Part shown: one piece after another, positions 6,867 to 13,421 of the stretch
Position numbering within the stretch: the stretch's first letter is position 1
Layout of the letters: each line of letters opens with the position of its first letter
Source of the DNA: Candidatus Bathyarchaeota archaeon
GTDB taxonomy: Archaea; Thermoproteota; Bathyarchaeia; Bathyarchaeales; Bathyarchaeaceae
NCBI GenBank assembly: GCA_003662715.1
Contig: QMYO01000014.1
Coordinates: 1 to 13,421 of the forward strand
Length of the DNA: 13,421 nt
Direction of reading: 5' to 3'
Made by a program: the position numbers and the translations under genes
Notes under the pieces: model-generated
What the model was told of the DNA's origin: nothing
Database searches by the model: none
Seen by the model: only the letters and a program-made list of their open reading frames with translations

Positions 6867-7450
6867 AGTTGTAGCTTCCTCCAGTCTCTCTTTGATGGAA
6901 CGATAATATACCCTTCTTTCTCGTCTCCTATCAATTCTGTTTTTCCCTCTATGTAAAGATGTCCTGTTAACGCTGCTGTTACAGCGTCAATTTCGTGAGG
7001 CGTCAAAGCATGTGTTTTCCAGTCTCCATCTAAACCCATTTGTAGGAAGATTGTTTGAATTTTTTCCCAGTCTTTTGTTGGCATTTTTAGTGCTTTGCGA
7101 GTGGATGTTGGATGAACTTCGATAACTTTGAAACCTTTTCTTCTGAGTTCTTTAACTATTCTTATTGCTCGTAGTGTTAGTTTTTCCATAGCTGGAAACT
7201 GTGGTGGGAAAACGGGATATCCCTGCTTCTGCATTTCTTTGTCAGCCTTTCTCATAACAGCTTTTTTTGGCATGCTTAAGGGAGCATCTATTGCGATGAT
7301 TTTTGGGTCACAATTTATTGTATGGTTTAAAATTTCTTCATCATGATATAGGTGGCAGGTGAATATGGTTTTGTTTCTCAACATAGCCCAGCCAGTTGGG
7401 TTTGTCGCTTTCCCTGCCAAGTCTATTCCTACAATAATGTTTTTTGGCAT
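6863..7450 (-). CDS. DUF429 family predicted RNase H-like nuclease
   Basis: A 195-residue protein with the DUF429 signature of an RNase H-like fold. GIDLAG (D10) is the first strand, IAIDAPLS (D55) the next, followed by EVHPTSTRKAL at 111-121 and PHEIDAVTAAL (E153, D155) near the end. The spaced acidic residues would form a two-metal nuclease site. No substrate is established for the family. The ATG at 7450 has GGAGG only 2 bases upstream, which is closer than usual, but no other start fits the first strand. The gene is first in a two-gene operon with the PolD exonuclease subunit (ATGA overlap). This suggests a job in nucleic acid processing during replication, for example on RNA or modified bases in DNA (inference). 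Confidence 0.82.
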   Translation of the reverse strand: MPKNIIVGIDLAGKATNPTGWAMLRNKTIFTCHLYHDEEILNHTINCDPKIIAIDAPLSMPKKAVMRKADKEMQKQGYPVFPPQFPAMEKLTLRAIRIVKELRRKGFKVIEVHPTSTRKALKMPTKDWEKIQTIFLQMGLDGDWKTHALTPHEIDAVTAALTGHLYIEGKTELIGDEKEGYIIVPSKRDWRKLQL

Positions 7451-7526
7451 TTCCTCCGTTGCCTACCTAATTCTAAGAATCTATATTCTTATTTAGACGA
7501 GTACATATTTCTATTGAGGGCTTCAT
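7451..7526. promoter_or_regulatory. Divergent promoter region, DUF429-polB operon and phoU
   Basis: The 76 bases between the divergent ATGs are AT-rich. CTATATTC (7481-7488) is a candidate TATA box for the rightward gene. On the minus strand TAAATAAG (7488-7495) is one for the leftward operon. The two overlap, so the units may compete for transcription factors. Weak motif evidence only. Confidence 0.35.
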
Positions 7527-8507
7527 ATGGAGCTTCGAAAAGTTCAGAGAACGAGTAGCGGAACGTTCTTTGTTTGTTTACCTAAAGAATGGGCTGAGCG
7601 AAGCGGGATTGACCGTGGCTCTGTCATTTCTGTCTTAGAGACGGATAATGGGCGCCTAATAATTGATGCAAAATATGATGTTGAACCCGGTCCGCGGACT
7701 GCAGTGATTAAGTCGACTTCTCATCTTGACCGTGAAATAATTGAAAAATATCTGTTAGGCTATGACATCATTCAAGTAGAGGCGAAGGAAAAGATAAGTC
7801 TAAGTGATCGTGAGCGGGTTAAGCAAACGTCAAGTCGATTAGTCGGTTTAGAAATCATTGAGGAAGACTATTCTAAGATCGTTATGCAATGTCTCTTAGA
7901 GCCCTCTGCCTTTCCACCTGAAAGGATTCTTCGACGGGAATACTCTATTGCTTCAGGTATGCATCGAGACGCCGTAACCGCTCTAATTGAAGGCGACATA
8001 CATCTAGCCAAGAACGTTATTGCGAGAGATAACGAGGTTGATCGATTGTATTTTCTTTTGGTAAGAATCCTTAGAACAGTTATTCAAAATCCTAGGTTGA
8101 GTGAAAAATTAGGAATTCTTCCCATCGACTGTCTAGACTATCGCTTAGCAGCGAGCTTGGTTGAATCTATTGGCGACCGGTCTGTTCAGATTGCTGAAAA
8201 GTCTGTTCAGTTAGGAGACGCAAAAATTGCAGAAGAACTTTCACAACTCATTCAGAAACTTCATGGAGTTGTGTATACGTCACATGAAAATGCTTTGAAG
8301 GCAATGTTTACTCGTGATGTTGCATTGGCGCAGTCAGTGAGTGACGAGCGAGAAAAGGTGGCAGCATTGATTCAAGAGGTGGAAAAGACTGTGCGCAGCC
8401 AGCCAGTTGAGTTTGCTCCTTGTATTCTTGCTGTTATTTCCTCGATGAGTCGAATTTACGATCACAGCGTGGATATTGCTGATTTGGTTATGCCTAAGCC
8501 TGTTTGA
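7527..8507 (+). CDS. phoU: AbrB-PhoU fusion, phosphate-uptake-type regulator
   Basis: The 326-residue protein combines an N-terminal SpoVT/AbrB-like DNA-binding domain (1-48, SSGTFFVCLPKEWAERSGI and GSVISV) with two PhoU three-helix units. PhoU-type metal motifs are DNEVDRLYF at 168-176, ESIGDRSVQIA at 213-223 and YDHSVDIADL at 311-320. This architecture is common in archaea and is annotated as a phosphate uptake regulator. In bacteria PhoU links the Pst transporter to gene control. No pst or phosphate transporter gene is nearby, so target and signal are open. The start is ATG 7527 with a weak GAGG 8 bases upstream. It could act as a general metal- or phosphate-responsive transcription factor. 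Confidence 0.85.
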   Translation: MELRKVQRTSSGTFFVCLPKEWAERSGIDRGSVISVLETDNGRLIIDAKYDVEPGPRTAVIKSTSHLDREIIEKYLLGYDIIQVEAKEKISLSDRERVKQTSSRLVGLEIIEEDYSKIVMQCLLEPSAFPPERILRREYSIASGMHRDAVTALIEGDIHLAKNVIARDNEVDRLYFLLVRILRTVIQNPRLSEKLGILPIDCLDYRLAASLVESIGDRSVQIAEKSVQLGDAKIAEELSQLIQKLHGVVYTSHENALKAMFTRDVALAQSVSDEREKVAALIQEVEKTVRSQPVEFAPCILAVISSMSRIYDHSVDIADLVMPKPV

Positions 8508-8527
8508 TTTCTTCTTTCTCTTTATCT
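8508..8527 (+). terminator. T-rich terminator after phoU
   Basis: Right after the stop codon lies a pyrimidine run of T-rich blocks (TTTCTTCTTTCTC then TTTATC) on the coding strand. This is the usual archaeal intrinsic termination signal and needs no hairpin. It separates phoU from the tRNA promoter. Confidence 0.45.
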
Positions 8528-8567
8528 AACTTTCAACATTCTAGATGGGCAAGGCTGATGAAAGCAC

Positions 8568-8577
8568 TTTTATAAAT
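8568..8577 (+). promoter_or_regulatory. TATA box of tRNA-Ser
   Basis: TTTTATAAAT is a near-ideal archaeal box A. It ends 27 bases before the first base of mature tRNA-Ser, which puts transcription start at or just before the 5' end. Confidence 0.65.
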
Positions 8578-8604
8578 GGCAACGGTTTAAACCAAGCTTG
8601 AGGT

Positions 8605-8717
8605 GCCGGGGTGGCAGAGTGGTAATGCGCTGGCCTCGAGATGTATGAACGGGGAACCAGAAGAGTAAGCCAGTGGGTCTTTGACCCTCAGGGGTTCAAA
8701 TCCTCTCCCCGGCGCCA
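8605..8717 (+). tRNA. trnS: tRNA-Ser (anticodon CGA) with a 27-nt intron and encoded CCA
   Basis: Acceptor stem GCCGGGG (8605-8611) pairs with CCCCGGC (8707-8713). The discriminator base is G at 8714, followed by an encoded CCA. The D arm has a 3-bp stem (GCA/TGC) and a GG in the loop. The anticodon stem CTGGC (8630-8634) pairs with GCCAG (8669-8673) around loop CTCGAGA, giving anticodon CGA, which reads codon UCG. A long variable arm (GGGTC/GACCC with loop TTT) makes it class II and confirms serine. The T arm is AGGGG-TTCAAAT-CCTCT with one G-T pair. The mature molecule without intron and CCA is 83 nt. The 131 bases between it and the next gene (8718-8848) show nothing I can name. Confidence 0.94.
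8641..8667 (+). other. tRNA-Ser intron at the canonical 37/38 position
   Basis: Between the anticodon loop and the 3' anticodon stem lie 27 extra bases. A splice after G37 (8640) and before A38 (8668) restores a 7-base loop. Shifting by one base (8642-8668) gives the same product. A bulge-helix-bulge can be drawn: bulge AG|A, helix CTC(G) with (A)GAG, bulge TA|A. The helix has only three true pairs plus G-A, and the intron's own stem is weak, so this is a relaxed splice motif. Confidence 0.8.
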
Positions 8718-8848
8718 ATCGGAAGGACGGTTTAAGAGCTGAAGCGATGCCATAAAGACGATAATAAGCTTTTATGAGGAAAGGGAAAAAGTATATGATG
8801 ATTTCTCAAAAATGTTCTAAATCGCGTTGTCTCTAACTAATGTTTAAT

Positions 8849-9382
8849 CTAATTTCTAGTGTCAATCTTGCTTTTTCTGAGGGACTTCCTTTTCAACTGG
8901 GTGCCGCAGACTTCGCAGACTTTAAGCTTATAGTCCGAAGGATACTTTCGGTGGCATGCGGGGCAGTAGAGAATCCAGTGCAACCGAAAGCGTATGCCAA
9001 AAGTCATGAGCGGCGCAAACTTCAATCCTATCTGGTTAGCCACGTTCTGGATGGAATAGTCATCTGTGACAATAAGTGGGTCATGGCTTGTGTTCTTTAG
9101 CTCGATGGCTAAAGCCAACACTTGTATGTCTACGTCTGAGAGAAAGAGTACGTCGCCTACGGTTTTAGATGCCTCCTTAACTTTGGCTAAAAAGGTGGCA
9201 CTTGGCATCTTGACCTTTAACTTTTTGCTCTCTACTGCTGTGTTGAATCGCATCCAAGCCAGTGAGTTTGGAAATAGTTCATCCTTTACCGTGGGCACGG
9301 AGTATTGTTCCTCATTAACTGAGAATGGGTCAAAACCAGCAATAAACGCGCAAGTGTCCAATATGATGATTCGCTTCTTCAA
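8849..9382 (-). CDS. nob1: Ribosomal RNA endonuclease Nob1 (PIN domain plus zinc ribbon)
   Basis: The 177-residue protein cuts the 3' end of precursor 16S rRNA during small-subunit maturation. The PIN domain (1-125) starts with IIILDTCAFIAGF (D9). It has E35 in VKDELFP, D83/D85 in LSDVDIQVLALA and D107-D108 in IVTDDYSIQNVA, the expected metal-binding acids. A zinc ribbon follows with C140-PA-C143 and C156-EV-C159, and the C-terminus is a basic tail. The start is TTG at 9382, only 2 bases after the NAD kinase stop. No ATG or GTG stands ahead of the first beta strand, and GAGGCGA lies upstream. Operon with NAD kinase; the functional link, if any, is not obvious. Confidence 0.92.
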   Translation of the reverse strand: MKKRIIILDTCAFIAGFDPFSVNEEQYSVPTVKDELFPNSLAWMRFNTAVESKKLKVKMPSATFLAKVKEASKTVGDVLFLSDVDIQVLALAIELKNTSHDPLIVTDDYSIQNVANQIGLKFAPLMTFGIRFRLHWILYCPACHRKYPSDYKLKVCEVCGTQLKRKSLRKSKIDTRN

Positions 9383-9384
9383 TG

Positions 9385-10239
9385 TCAGAATCTTTCGCCT
9401 CTGGAAAAAAGAAGTCTCCCTTTCAAACGATGATAAAAATCGCCATCAAATCGAACAAAAGAAGACTTATACTCAGACTTTCTAATCCTCAATCGCTTTT
9501 CGCTTATTCCCATCTGCATCTGGTAATGTCCATCTACGACCACCACCGCCTTCTCTGGCTTAAGTAACTCAATGCTTACAGTGGACTTTGCGGAGAAAAC
9601 AATGGGATGAAACACGGTGAGCGGACAAATTGGAGTTAAAACGAAAGCGTCAATCTTAGGGTCTAATACTGGACCCCCACCTGATAAGGAATAGCCAGTT
9701 GAGCCAACCTGAGACGCCACAACAATGCCATCTGATTGACATTCAGCTACAGCCACGTTATCTCTCCATATCCTTGTGTGTAAAAGCTTGGCTGGAACAT
9801 GTGATGTGATGAAAACTTCGTTTAACGCGTCGGGCAACCTTATCTCCCCCATATAGGAGGACAGCTTCATGCATTGTTCAAGAACAAAATCTCCTTTCAA
9901 ACATTTGTCCACGGCTTCTAACGCTTCGGCTGGTGTTACCTCTGTTAGAAAACCGCGCATACCCATGTTGACAGCGAGGATTGGAGGCTCAGGTTTAGGA
10001 ATCGCGAGGCCTGTTCTCAGAATGGTGCCATCACCGCCTATTGTGATGATTAAATCCACTTTCATTTCTTCCAGCCGCAAAGCAGCAGCCGTCTTCTTGA
10101 TGTATTTTGCTAAACTTGGTTCGAGAAAGACGGATAGTCCCTTGCCTTCTAAATGGGTCATCAATTTTTTTGCGAGTTTCAATGCTTCTTTCTCGTCAAC
10201 ACGTGCAACTAACCCCACAACTTTAAACAACACGAACAC
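9385..10239 (-). CDS. nadK: NAD kinase
   Basis: The 284-residue enzyme phosphorylates NAD to NADP, using ATP or polyphosphate in archaea. Family motifs are IGGDGTILR at 67-75 (GGDGT), NMGMRGFLTE at 91-100, ALNEVFI with the NE pair at 140-141, SDGIVVASQVGSTGYSLSGGGP at 169-190 and VVDGHYQ with D236-G237. The length is normal for archaea. Start: GTG at 10239 with AAGGAT just upstream; a GTG two codons later (10233) is an alternative, and the first conserved strand is KVVGLVAR. It is the first gene of the pair with nob1 and shares a 77-base divergent promoter region with aIF5A. Confidence 0.95.
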   Translation of the reverse strand: MFVLFKVVGLVARVDEKEALKLAKKLMTHLEGKGLSVFLEPSLAKYIKKTAAALRLEEMKVDLIITIGGDGTILRTGLAIPKPEPPILAVNMGMRGFLTEVTPAEALEAVDKCLKGDFVLEQCMKLSSYMGEIRLPDALNEVFITSHVPAKLLHTRIWRDNVAVAECQSDGIVVASQVGSTGYSLSGGGPVLDPKIDAFVLTPICPLTVFHPIVFSAKSTVSIELLKPEKAVVVVDGHYQMQMGISEKRLRIRKSEYKSSFVRFDGDFYHRLKGRLLFSRGERF

Positions 10240-10316
10240 CGCATATCCTTATAGCGATAACTTAATTAAAATATGGATTACTGTTGTAAAAGCGTATATG
10301 GGAAGGCGAAGGAAAA
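10240..10316. promoter_or_regulatory. Divergent promoter region, nadK-nob1 and aIF5A
   Basis: The AT-rich core TTAATTAAAATATGG (10262-10276) can serve as a TATA element for the rightward aIF5A. On the opposite strand the same core reads CATATTTTAATTAA and can serve nadK. A purine-rich GGAAGGCGAAGG ends 4 bases before the aIF5A ATG as its ribosome binding site. Motif evidence only. Confidence 0.4.
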
Positions 10317-10712
10317 ATGAGCAAGCCAGTGGAGTTAGGCACATTAAAAGTTGGCAGCTACGTGATTGTGGATGACGAGCCCTGCCGCATTATGAGTTAC
10401 ACAAAATCTAAGCCGGGAAAACATGGCTCTGCAAAGGCTCGAGTCGTTGCCATCGGCGTTTTTGATGGAGCAAAAAGAAGTTTTGTAAAGCCAGTGAGTG
10501 CACAAGTTGAAGTACCCATTATTGAGAAGAGAAGCGGCCAAGTCATATCGCTGTTGCCCGCCGCCGTTCAAGTAATGGACTTAGAGACATATGAGATGCT
10601 TGAAGCTCCAATTCCTGAAGAGGAAGAGTTAAAATCGAAACTTGCTTCTGGCGTCGAAGTGGAATACTGGCGCATTCTCGGTAAAGTAAAAATAATGCGA
10701 ACAAAAGGTTAG
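10317..10712 (+). CDS. eIF5A: Translation factor aIF5A (hypusine-containing)
   Basis: The 131-residue protein has the two-domain IF5A build: an N-terminal SH3-like barrel with the hypusine loop SKPGKHGSAK (31-40), and an OB-fold C-terminal domain from about 72. K35 in PGKHG is the lysine modified to deoxyhypusine or hypusine. The factor relieves stalled ribosomes and helps peptide bond formation at difficult sequences. The start at ATG 10317 is supported by GGAAGGCGAAGG directly upstream. The gene for the modifying enzyme follows 50 bases later on the same strand, so factor and modifier are supplied together. Confidence 0.97.
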   Translation: MSKPVELGTLKVGSYVIVDDEPCRIMSYTKSKPGKHGSAKARVVAIGVFDGAKRSFVKPVSAQVEVPIIEKRSGQVISLLPAAVQVMDLETYEMLEAPIPEEEELKSKLASGVEVEYWRILGKVKIMRTKG

Positions 10713-10762
10713 TCATCAATTAGAATGCTTCACTTATTGATTTAAAATAAAAAGAGTCATCT

Positions 10763-11725
10763 ATGTTAATATACCCTGTAAACCGCAAGGTGAACATCTT
10801 GAAACATGTGAAACAGATTAAACTACAGTCAGGAATGAGCGTAGCCCACCTAATCGATGAGATGAGTGCATGCGGTGTGCTCGGTGCTGGAAGGATAGGA
10901 AAAGCAGCCGAATTATTGGCTGAAATGTTTGGCGACCCGGATTACACGGTGTTCTTAACTATTGCTGGACCACTTGTTCCCGCTGGTCTCAGAACCGTCA
11001 TAAAGGATTTAATTGATAAGGAATATGTGAATGTGCTGGTTACCACTGGAGCTAACATGGTGCACGATATGGTGGAGGCGTTAGGTTACCATCACATGCA
11101 AGGCACTTTTATGGCTGAAGATGAGAAGCTTAAGGAAGAAGACATTGGCAGAATCGGTGATATTTATGTTGAACAAAAAGTGTTTAGGCACCTAGAAAAA
11201 TGGATATATAAAATACTGGAGGAAATTCCCGAAGAAAAAAGGCGACGTACATCCGTGGCAGAGCTTCTGTATACGATTGGGAAACAAATTGAAGATTCAG
11301 AATCGATACTGGCGACGGCTGCGAGAAAGAACGTTCCCATCATATGTCCAGCCTTTGTGGATTGTATAGCTGGCTTCCACCTTTGGATGTTTGGGCAAGA
11401 CAAGACGCTGCATATTGACCCTCTTTTAGACACATCTGCAATTATGGATAAGGTGTTTGAAGCCAAGAAAGTAGGCATAATCATCCTAGGAGGCGGGTTT
11501 CCAAAGCATTTTGCGTTGTTTGCAAACACGTTTCGTGAAGGCGTTGACTGTGCCATTCAGATAACTATGGATAGACCTGAGCCAGGTGGATTAAGCGGGG
11601 CTCCCTTGGAGGAGGCTATTAGCTGGAGCAAGGTAAAACCTGAGGGTAAGGCTGTAACCGTTATCTGTGATGTAACCATAGCCTTTCCTCTCATAGTTGC
11701 AGCGGCTTTAGAAAAGATTCATTAG
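10763..11725 (+). CDS. dys: Deoxyhypusine synthase
   Basis: The 320-residue enzyme moves the aminobutyl group of spermidine to the IF5A lysine using NAD. Motifs include TTGANMVHD (94-102) and GEHP-like dinucleotide contacts replaced here by archaeal forms. GGGFPKHF is at 243-250. EEAISWSKVKP at 283-293 contains K290, which corresponds to the catalytic lysine of the family. FREGVDCAIQIT and PEPGGLSGA line the active site. Length is normal. No clear ribosome binding site precedes ATG 10763, and an AT-rich stretch (10740-10753) may hold its own promoter. Directly downstream of aIF5A, its substrate. Some archaeal homologues have altered polyamine preference, which the sequence does not settle. 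Confidence 0.95.
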   Translation: MLIYPVNRKVNILKHVKQIKLQSGMSVAHLIDEMSACGVLGAGRIGKAAELLAEMFGDPDYTVFLTIAGPLVPAGLRTVIKDLIDKEYVNVLVTTGANMVHDMVEALGYHHMQGTFMAEDEKLKEEDIGRIGDIYVEQKVFRHLEKWIYKILEEIPEEKRRRTSVAELLYTIGKQIEDSESILATAARKNVPIICPAFVDCIAGFHLWMFGQDKTLHIDPLLDTSAIMDKVFEAKKVGIIILGGGFPKHFALFANTFREGVDCAIQITMDRPEPGGLSGAPLEEAISWSKVKPEGKAVTVICDVTIAFPLIVAAALEKIH

Positions 11726-11793
11726 GAAGTCTAGAAAGAATTTTTGTTGAAGCTGATGATGCAAGAAGAGCCGTCGGATTTATGAAGACTTCC
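11725..11793. repeat. Inverted repeat in the gap between dys and hsp20
   Basis: GGAAGTCT (11725-11732) and AGACTTCC (11786-11793) are perfect 8-bp arms, 53 bases apart, in the 87-base gap between two convergent genes. The loop is long, so a strong terminator hairpin is doubtful. The gap also holds an open frame without a start codon ending in TGA near 11809. Confidence 0.3.
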
Positions 11794-11812
11794 CTTTATG
11801 AACGCTGAAGCT

Positions 11813-12259
11813 TCACTCAATCTTAATCTCGTAGCCTTTCTTCCTCGGCAGACGCACTTCCAGAACGCCCCGCTTAAAGTCAATTTTCATTTGCTCCATA
11901 TCAACTGGCACTGGAATACGAACTTGACAACGGAACGAGGAGAACTCGCCTCTTCGATGCGTGATGCCGAAATCGTCAAACCGCAACTTATGCTTCATCT
12001 TAGCTCTAATCTCGATAGAGTCTTCACTTAACGCCTCAACCTTTATGCTTTTAGGGTCTGTGTTGGGAAGGTCTGCGGTGACTATTGCCTCGTCAACAGT
12101 GATGAAAACGTTGCACAGCGGCTCGAGACAGCGGGTTCCAATATCCCAGCTAGGACGTTCAGCGATTACGGATTCAATCATCTCTTCAGCCCACGCTCTG
12201 AAACCTTCCATATACTCATCCATAACCTCAAAAATTGAACGTCTTCTTCGTCTACTCAT
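11813..12259 (-). CDS. hsp20: Small heat shock protein (Hsp20/alpha-crystallin)
   Basis: The 148-residue chaperone binds unfolding proteins without ATP and assembles into oligomers. The N-terminal arm (1-45) starts with a basic run of five R and an amphipathic helix. The alpha-crystallin domain spans about 46-140 with the conserved GVLEV at 131-135, preceded by KIDFKR. The C-terminal IKI at 145-147 is the I-x-I motif that docks into a neighbouring dimer. TAGGAGGG, overlapping the stop of the upstream PAC2 gene, is a strong ribosome binding site for ATG 12259. The 16-base gap places it second in an operon with the proteasome assembly chaperone, a protein quality-control pairing. Confidence 0.94.
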   Translation of the reverse strand: MSRRRRRSIFEVMDEYMEGFRAWAEEMIESVIAERPSWDIGTRCLEPLCNVFITVDEAIVTADLPNTDPKSIKVEALSEDSIEIRAKMKHKLRFDDFGITHRRGEFSSFRCQVRIPVPVDMEQMKIDFKRGVLEVRLPRKKGYEIKIE

Positions 12260-12275
12260 TATAGTTCACTCCCTC

Positions 12276-13088
12276 CTAAACATACAGTGGAAGGTCATAT
12301 TCCTGCGTCTTCTTCATGCGAGTCATTTCTTGCTGAGTCCGCCTCATGATATCTCTCGCCTTCAGTCGAATTTCTTCTCCCTGAGCGAGTAGTTTAGAGA
12401 TATCTACCTTTATCTCAGCAATTTTAGTCAGCTCCTTGATCACCATGGCTGCTGCTTCCGGATCAGGATAGTTGTAAAAAGATTGAGCCATGAGGACTAT
12501 GGCTGGAATGTTTTTTTCGGCGCAGTAGCGCATGGTAAGCGCTTGAGGACCAACCATGTATCCGCCTTTCAGTATGTTTAGCCCTTTTTCGCTTAACGTG
12601 TCAAGGAGGTTTTTGGTGGAAGCAGCAACAAAAACTTTGGGTTCTGTAATGGCTTGTCTATTTTCTACGGGTATTCCCCCCATTGACACCACCATTTTGA
12701 TGTTTTTTGATTGTACCCAATCGATAAGCGTTCTCATGATGGTGTGGAGGGATGTTGCGGGAACCGCTGTTTCTGAAATGATGGTGATGATATTGTTTTT
12801 TCCATACATTCTGAGAGGAGCATGGGGAAGTCCATCATGTAACACGACTACTGGAGGAAGAAGGTCTGAATCTATGTATGCTATTTCCTCTAAATCTAAT
12901 TCAGACGTTATGTAGGAAGTTGCGATGAGTCCGACTAGTCCTACGTCAGGGAGTCCTTGAAGCATTATGGCTTCTGAAGGTATAGGCTTCTTCTCCACTA
13001 TTCTAGCAAGTTCAGGCAAGATTTGTTCCTCTATATCTAAGTTCTCGTTAACTGGGATAAAAAGAGTTATGGTAAATGAACAATTCAA
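12276..13088 (-). CDS. PAC2-family proteasome assembly chaperone (PbaA/PbaB-like) with C-terminal HbYX motif
   Basis: The 270-residue protein belongs to the archaeal PAC2 family (Pba). Recognisable segments are MLQGLPDVGLVGLIATSYI, LLPPVVVLHDGLPHAPLRMY, MVVSMGGIPVENR, LKGGYMVGPQALTM and IPAIVLMAQSFYNYPDPEAA, followed by a helical tail with many charged residues. It ends in L-Y-V, which fits the HbYX pattern that proteasome activators and PbaB use to enter pockets of the 20S alpha ring. Start uncertain: TTG 13088 is the furthest possible with a TATA-like GATAAATAG (13116-13124 on the minus strand). TTG 13019, preceded by GAGG, gives a more typical family N-terminus, 23 residues shorter. It heads an operon with hsp20. 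Confidence 0.88.
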   Translation of the reverse strand: MNCSFTITLFIPVNENLDIEEQILPELARIVEKKPIPSEAIMLQGLPDVGLVGLIATSYITSELDLEEIAYIDSDLLPPVVVLHDGLPHAPLRMYGKNNIITIISETAVPATSLHTIMRTLIDWVQSKNIKMVVSMGGIPVENRQAITEPKVFVAASTKNLLDTLSEKGLNILKGGYMVGPQALTMRYCAEKNIPAIVLMAQSFYNYPDPEAAAMVIKELTKIAEIKVDISKLLAQGEEIRLKARDIMRRTQQEMTRMKKTQEYDLPLYV

Positions 13089-13200
13089 CCATTCAGTTTT
13101 TGAAAGAGTTAAATTCTATTTATCGAAGAAAATGGGAAACTAACGAGGAAAAATCGGATTGCCTAGAATTCGTAGAAAAACAAACATAAAATATATGGAA

Positions 13201-13235
13201 CTTTTAAATCAAACCAGTTCAGTTTAATTTTGGAG
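13201..13235 (+). promoter_or_regulatory. srp54 promoter and ribosome binding site
   Basis: CTTTTAAAT (13201-13209) is a typical archaeal TATA box. GGAG (13232-13235) lies 7 bases before ATG 13243 and supports that start over the ATG at 13237, which would be only 1 base from it. Confidence 0.55.
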
Positions 13236-13242
13236 AATGGTC

Positions 13243-13421
13243 ATGTCTTTGGAACGTCTCGGCTCCTCCCTCTACGAAGCTTTAAGAAAGGTTTTTCGAG
13301 CTCCAGTTGTGGATGAAGAAACCGTTAAGCAGTTAGCCCGAGACATTCAACGGGCATTGTTGCTGGCAGACGTTAATGTAAAGCTAGTTCTTGAAATCTC
13401 CAAACGAATAGAAGATAGAGC
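13243..13421 (+). CDS. srp54: Signal recognition particle protein SRP54, N-terminal end only
   Basis: The 59 codons seen read as the four-helix N domain of SRP54, the GTPase that binds signal sequences and 7S RNA and targets ribosomes to the membrane. Recognisable parts are LERLGSSLYEALRKVF, VVDEETVKQLARDIQRALLLADVNVKLVLEIS and KRIEDRA, all family-typical including the ALLxADVNVKLV helix. The GTPase and M domains lie beyond the right edge. The start is chosen by the GGAG spacing. The related receptor FtsY has a similar N domain but not this ADVNVKLV pattern. Confidence 0.93.
   Translation, partial: MSLERLGSSLYEALRKVFRAPVVDEETVKQLARDIQRALLLADVNVKLVLEISKRIEDR

Noticed and set aside
8795..8880. 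Possible C/D-box guide RNA: ATGATGA at 8795-8801 and CTGA at 8877-8880
   Set aside because: No convincing D' and C' boxes at the right spacing, the second box lies inside nob1, and a 7-mer plus a 4-mer arise easily by chance.
8840..9485. Plus-strand open frames opposite nob1
   Set aside because: They are antisense shadows; the minus frame has a PIN domain and two CxxC pairs.
11164..11556. 130-codon minus-strand open frame inside dys
   Set aside because: It is a shadow of deoxyhypusine synthase, which has its catalytic lysine and all motifs in the plus frame.

Overview
The window is a 13.4 kb piece of an archaeal chromosome. Archaeal markers include Orc1/Cdc6, the family-D DNA polymerase small subunit, a hypusine-type translation factor aIF5A with deoxyhypusine synthase, Nob1, a PAC2-family proteasome chaperone, SRP54, and an intron-containing tRNA-Ser. 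TATA boxes and GGTG/GGAGG ribosome binding sites are also archaeal in style. The mix looks most like Bathyarchaeia or a related TACK-side lineage. That placement is inference from gene content and protein style, because no search was possible.

Left part (1-2703, all minus strand): a compact operon of a small winged-helix protein, a NurA-like nuclease and a HerA-like hexameric ATPase that runs off the left edge. nurA carries four copies of a 12-13 base word, two of them forming a perfect 13-bp hairpin.

2713-3567 is an 855-base gene-free, AT-rich region between this operon and the divergently transcribed orc1/cdc6. It holds three sequences that match the archaeal origin recognition box (ORB) pattern, a direct repeat and a 60-base segment that is about 85% A+T. 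I read it as a replication origin.

Right of it, cdc6 overlaps a DUF99 (endonuclease V-like fold) gene. That gene meets tail-to-tail the PolD small subunit gene, which is co-transcribed behind a DUF429 RNase H-like gene. The first 7.4 kb is therefore almost entirely DNA replication and processing.

From 7.5 kb on come an AbrB-PhoU regulator (+), tRNA-Ser(CGA) with a 27-nt intron (+), a NAD kinase-Nob1 operon (-), aIF5A and deoxyhypusine synthase (+, substrate and its modifying enzyme), a PAC2 chaperone-Hsp20 operon (-), and the first 59 codons of srp54 (+). These are housekeeping genes for translation, ribosome maturation, protein quality control and secretion.

I see no insertion sequence, CRISPR array, prophage or toxin cassette. 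The most interesting parts are the origin with its flanking HerA-NurA-winged-helix operon and the repeated word inside nurA.
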